Below are positions 21,692-23,722 of a stretch of 23,722 bases of DNA, in pieces (the first letter of the stretch is position 1; each line of letters begins with the position of its first letter). Made by a program: the position numbers and the translations under genes. The notes under the pieces were generated by a model. The model saw nothing but the letters and a program-made list of their open reading frames with translations. It did not search any database and had not been told where the DNA came from. Origin of the DNA: Bacteroidota bacterium (GTDB lineage: Bacteria > Bacteroidota > Bacteroidia > Chitinophagales > UBA8649); NCBI GenBank assembly GCA_003447535.1, contig DLYY01000185.1, positions 1-23,722 of the forward strand, read 5' to 3'.

Positions 21692-23392
21692 TTAAGGTGT
21701 AATAAGGTATTCTACATTGACATAAAATTGATCGCTTCCCCAACGAAAGGAATTCCAATGCTTATTTTTTACCGTAAACTCCTGCCACTCCCCCGTGGGT
21801 TGGAGACGCACACTCCCCCTCTTTGAATCGTAAGAAAACGGCATGTCAAAGTCAGTATCTACATTATCCCACTTATAACGTACAATGCGCTTGCGACCTT
21901 TTTGCTGAACGTCTACCAATAACGTTGGAATCGCTGACTTTTTTAAGTAATGTTCGAATGTTGGTCGTAAGGATTTACCGGTTTCTTGTTCAAAAAGGTC
22001 GATCACTGCCTCAGCATCGGTTTCACTTAGATAAAAATCGACCCTAACCATTTGCTTTATTACGGTCCACCAAAGATGATCGTCATTGACTACGTGCCGC
22101 AAAGTATTTAGCATCAAGCTTCCTTTGGAATACATATCACTTGCTCCCTCGTTATTGACGTCGTAAACCCCTTGAATCGGCTCAAGGTTATCGATGTAGG
22201 GTTTTTTGGCATTGATGTAGTCAATCGCCATATCATATCCATGCAAGCACTCCACGTACATAGACTCCGAATAGGTGCAAAAACCCTCGTGGATCCAAAG
22301 ATCAGCCATGTCTTTACAACTTACTGAATTCCCATACCACTCGTGACCTGTTTCATGGATAATGATATAGTCAAAGTCAAGTCCTATCATAGAATAATCG
22401 CTTCCTCTATATCCTGGCAGATAGTCATTACCATAGGCTATGGCTCCTTGATGTTCCATACCTAAGTAGGGTGTCTCTACAAGCGCAAAGCCGTCTTTCA
22501 TAAAGGGATACTTTCCAAGGTATTGATCAAAGCATTCCAACATAGGCTTGACTTGCCCGAAATGTTCTTTTGCCTTGACTTCATTGTACGACAAGACATA
22601 ATAGTCTAATGCAAGATTGTCGCCATCCGGATAAGTGTATTCATCTTCGATATGGACGTAGTCCCCAATATTCAAGGTTACGTTGTAATTGTTTATCGGA
22701 TAGGATGTAGCGTAGGTTGTAGAACGCCGACCATCGCCATAGAAGATGTCTTCTACTAAGTTTCCATTGCCCACGAAGGTTATTTCTTCAGGATAGGTCA
22801 CACGGACACTTATACTATCAGGCTCATCGCTTAAATGATCCTTGTTGGGCCACCACAAACTAGCGCCTATCCCCTCACAAGAAACCCCAAGCCATGGAAG
22901 ACCGTTATCATCCTTAGACCAAGTAAACCCGCCATCCCAAGGAGCATTTTTAGCCACAATAGGCCGTCCGCGATAGCTAATGTAGAAAACGTGGTTTTTA
23001 CTGGGCTGAACTACATGAGGAAAAGAAACAAAAAAGGCATTTCCTTCGCGCTCAAAGGCCATGGCATGGCTTTGTCCGTGTCCTGGAGATTCATAGAGCA
23101 CATCCACCAATTCCATGTTCTCAAATAGATCGAGTTGCATGCGCTTCGTCGGCTCAACAATATCAAAGGTCATTTTAACCGCTCCATCAAGGTATTGCTT
23201 ATCAAAATTTAAATCCAGGTCCAGGGCATAATGGCGAACATCAAAGCAGGTTCTCTCCGGCCGAAGCGCTCCTCGCAACGAATCTTGTCGCGTAAAGCGT
23301 TCGGGTTTTCCATCAAGTAACTGGCCATGTGCTCCAGCCGAAATCAGCAAAAAAGCCATAAAAAGTACTATTTGATGGAATGATTTAAACAT
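21692..23392 (-). CDS. Secreted or periplasmic M1-family metallopeptidase (no T9SS tail)
   Basis: 566 residues with signal peptide MFKSFHQIVLFMAFLLISAG, cleaved near AHGQ. The zinc site is complete: H346-E-T-G-H350, 18 residues, then E369 in HEGFCTYSES. YLGMEHQGAIAYG is the GxMEN-like exopeptidase loop, reading GMEH. The protein ends soon after the catalytic and helical region, with an immunoglobulin-like strand segment and no sorting domain. Unlike the other M1 enzyme in this window it should therefore stay in the periplasm or use another route. It probably trims imported peptides. Its promoter lies in the 73-base spacer shared with the divergent pyrG; dcd follows 9 bases downstream. Confidence 0.93.
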   Translation of the reverse strand: MFKSFHQIVLFMAFLLISAGAHGQLLDGKPERFTRQDSLRGALRPERTCFDVRHYALDLDLNFDKQYLDGAVKMTFDIVEPTKRMQLDLFENMELVDVLYESPGHGQSHAMAFEREGNAFFVSFPHVVQPSKNHVFYISYRGRPIVAKNAPWDGGFTWSKDDNGLPWLGVSCEGIGASLWWPNKDHLSDEPDSISVRVTYPEEITFVGNGNLVEDIFYGDGRRSTTYATSYPINNYNVTLNIGDYVHIEDEYTYPDGDNLALDYYVLSYNEVKAKEHFGQVKPMLECFDQYLGKYPFMKDGFALVETPYLGMEHQGAIAYGNDYLPGYRGSDYSMIGLDFDYIIIHETGHEWYGNSVSCKDMADLWIHEGFCTYSESMYVECLHGYDMAIDYINAKKPYIDNLEPIQGVYDVNNEGASDMYSKGSLMLNTLRHVVNDDHLWWTVIKQMVRVDFYLSETDAEAVIDLFEQETGKSLRPTFEHYLKKSAIPTLLVDVQQKGRKRIVRYKWDNVDTDFDMPFSYDSKRGSVRLQPTGEWQEFTVKNKHWNSFRWGSDQFYVNVEYLITP

Positions 23393-23441
23393 AGTGTAAA
23401 GTTTAGCGTCTGAAAATAAGTAATGGTGAACGCATATTCCT

Positions 23442-23449
23442 TAGTTTCG
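23442..23449 (+). promoter_or_regulatory. Likely -7 box for pyrG
   Basis: TAGTTTCG matches TAnnTTTG at seven of eight positions, 16 bases before the pyrG ATG, giving a leader of roughly 12 bases. No -33 TTG is obvious. The leftward M1 peptidase must also start from this 73-base spacer. Confidence 0.35.
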
Positions 23450-23465
23450 CAGTGAAGATTTACAA

Positions 23466-23722
23466 ATGGCTAAGCATATTTTCGTTACAGGCGGCGTGAC
23501 TTCCTCACTTGGTAAGGGTATTTTCGCGGCTTCATTAGCCAAGCTTCTTCAAGGTAGAGGGTATCGTGTTACCATCCAAAAGTTTGACCCCTATATTAAT
23601 GTAGACCCAGGTACACTGAATCCCTATGAACATGGCGAATGCTATGTCACAGAAGATGGTGCAGAAACCGACCTAGATCTCGGGCATTACGAACGATTCC
23701 TTAACATTCAGACTTCGCAAGG
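23466..23722 (+). CDS. pyrG: CTP synthase, N-terminal part (3' end beyond window)
   Basis: 85 codons are visible before the edge. The N-terminal synthetase (amidoligase) domain begins MAKHIFVTGGVTSSLGKGI, the family P-loop. QKFDPYINVDPGTLNPYEHGE follows in short pattern form KFDPYxNxDxGTxNPxEHGE, and TEDGAETDLDLGHYERF includes the Mg2+/ATP-binding aspartate region. The enzyme aminates UTP to CTP using glutamine. It is divergent from the M1 peptidase-dcd operon. Nothing visible is abnormal; completeness cannot be judged. Confidence 0.96.
   Translation, partial: MAKHIFVTGGVTSSLGKGIFAASLAKLLQGRGYRVTIQKFDPYINVDPGTLNPYEHGECYVTEDGAETDLDLGHYERFLNIQTSQ

Noticed and set aside
1..23722. Defence system, CRISPR array, transposon, prophage or integron
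   Set aside because: No transposase, integrase, Cas, restriction or phage proteins, no regularly spaced repeats, and uniform coding style throughout.

Overview
The window looks like a chromosomal segment of a Bacteroidota bacterium, most likely Flavobacteriia-like. Three signals support this: two secreted proteins end in type IX secretion (Por) sorting domains, there is a Sphingobacterium-type serine palmitoyltransferase, and several starts are preceded by matches to the Bacteroidota sigma-factor -7 box (TAnnTTTG) rather than by strong Shine-Dalgarno sequences. Gene density is high, with no gap above 180 bases. I see no rRNA, tRNA, CRISPR array, insertion sequence, phage gene or attachment site.

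Region 1 (1-3440) is a probable sphingolipid locus. An extended short-chain dehydrogenase/epimerase, cut by the window edge, is divergent from a serine palmitoyltransferase. That gene is followed 12 bases later by a 441-residue protein with GNAT-like features, which I propose as a candidate sphingolipid N-acyltransferase. The 108-base divergent spacer carries two perfect inverted repeats. Region 2 (3441-8772) is a three-gene fatty acid beta-oxidation operon (long acyl-CoA dehydrogenase, FadI/HADHB-type thiolase, FadJ/HADHA-type multifunctional enzyme). A perfect 10-base palindrome overlaps its likely promoter.

Region 3 (8773-11882) holds the ribosome-assembly GTPases era and der and a short secreted protein of unknown function. 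era has a GTG start placed so close to a perfect -7 box that its mRNA may be leaderless. Region 4 (11890-20997) is a long leftward run. In transcription order it holds a double-ATPase peptide ABC subunit, RNase R, a short-chain polyprenyl synthase, an alpha/beta hydrolase, a T9SS-exported M1 metallopeptidase, a T9SS-exported esterase with a TTG start, and a previously unlisted 44-residue membrane peptide whose ATG directly abuts the esterase stop. A 16-base palindrome lies in the probable promoter at the head of this run.

Region 5 (20998-23722) holds a second M1 metallopeptidase without a T9SS tail, in an operon with dCTP deaminase. They are divergent from the 5' end of CTP synthase (pyrG), so two pyrimidine nucleotide enzymes are near neighbours.

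Most of the window is housekeeping or lipid metabolism. The parts I consider worth experimental follow-up are the spt-linked unknown protein, the palindromic candidate operators, and the stop-start coupled micro-ORF.
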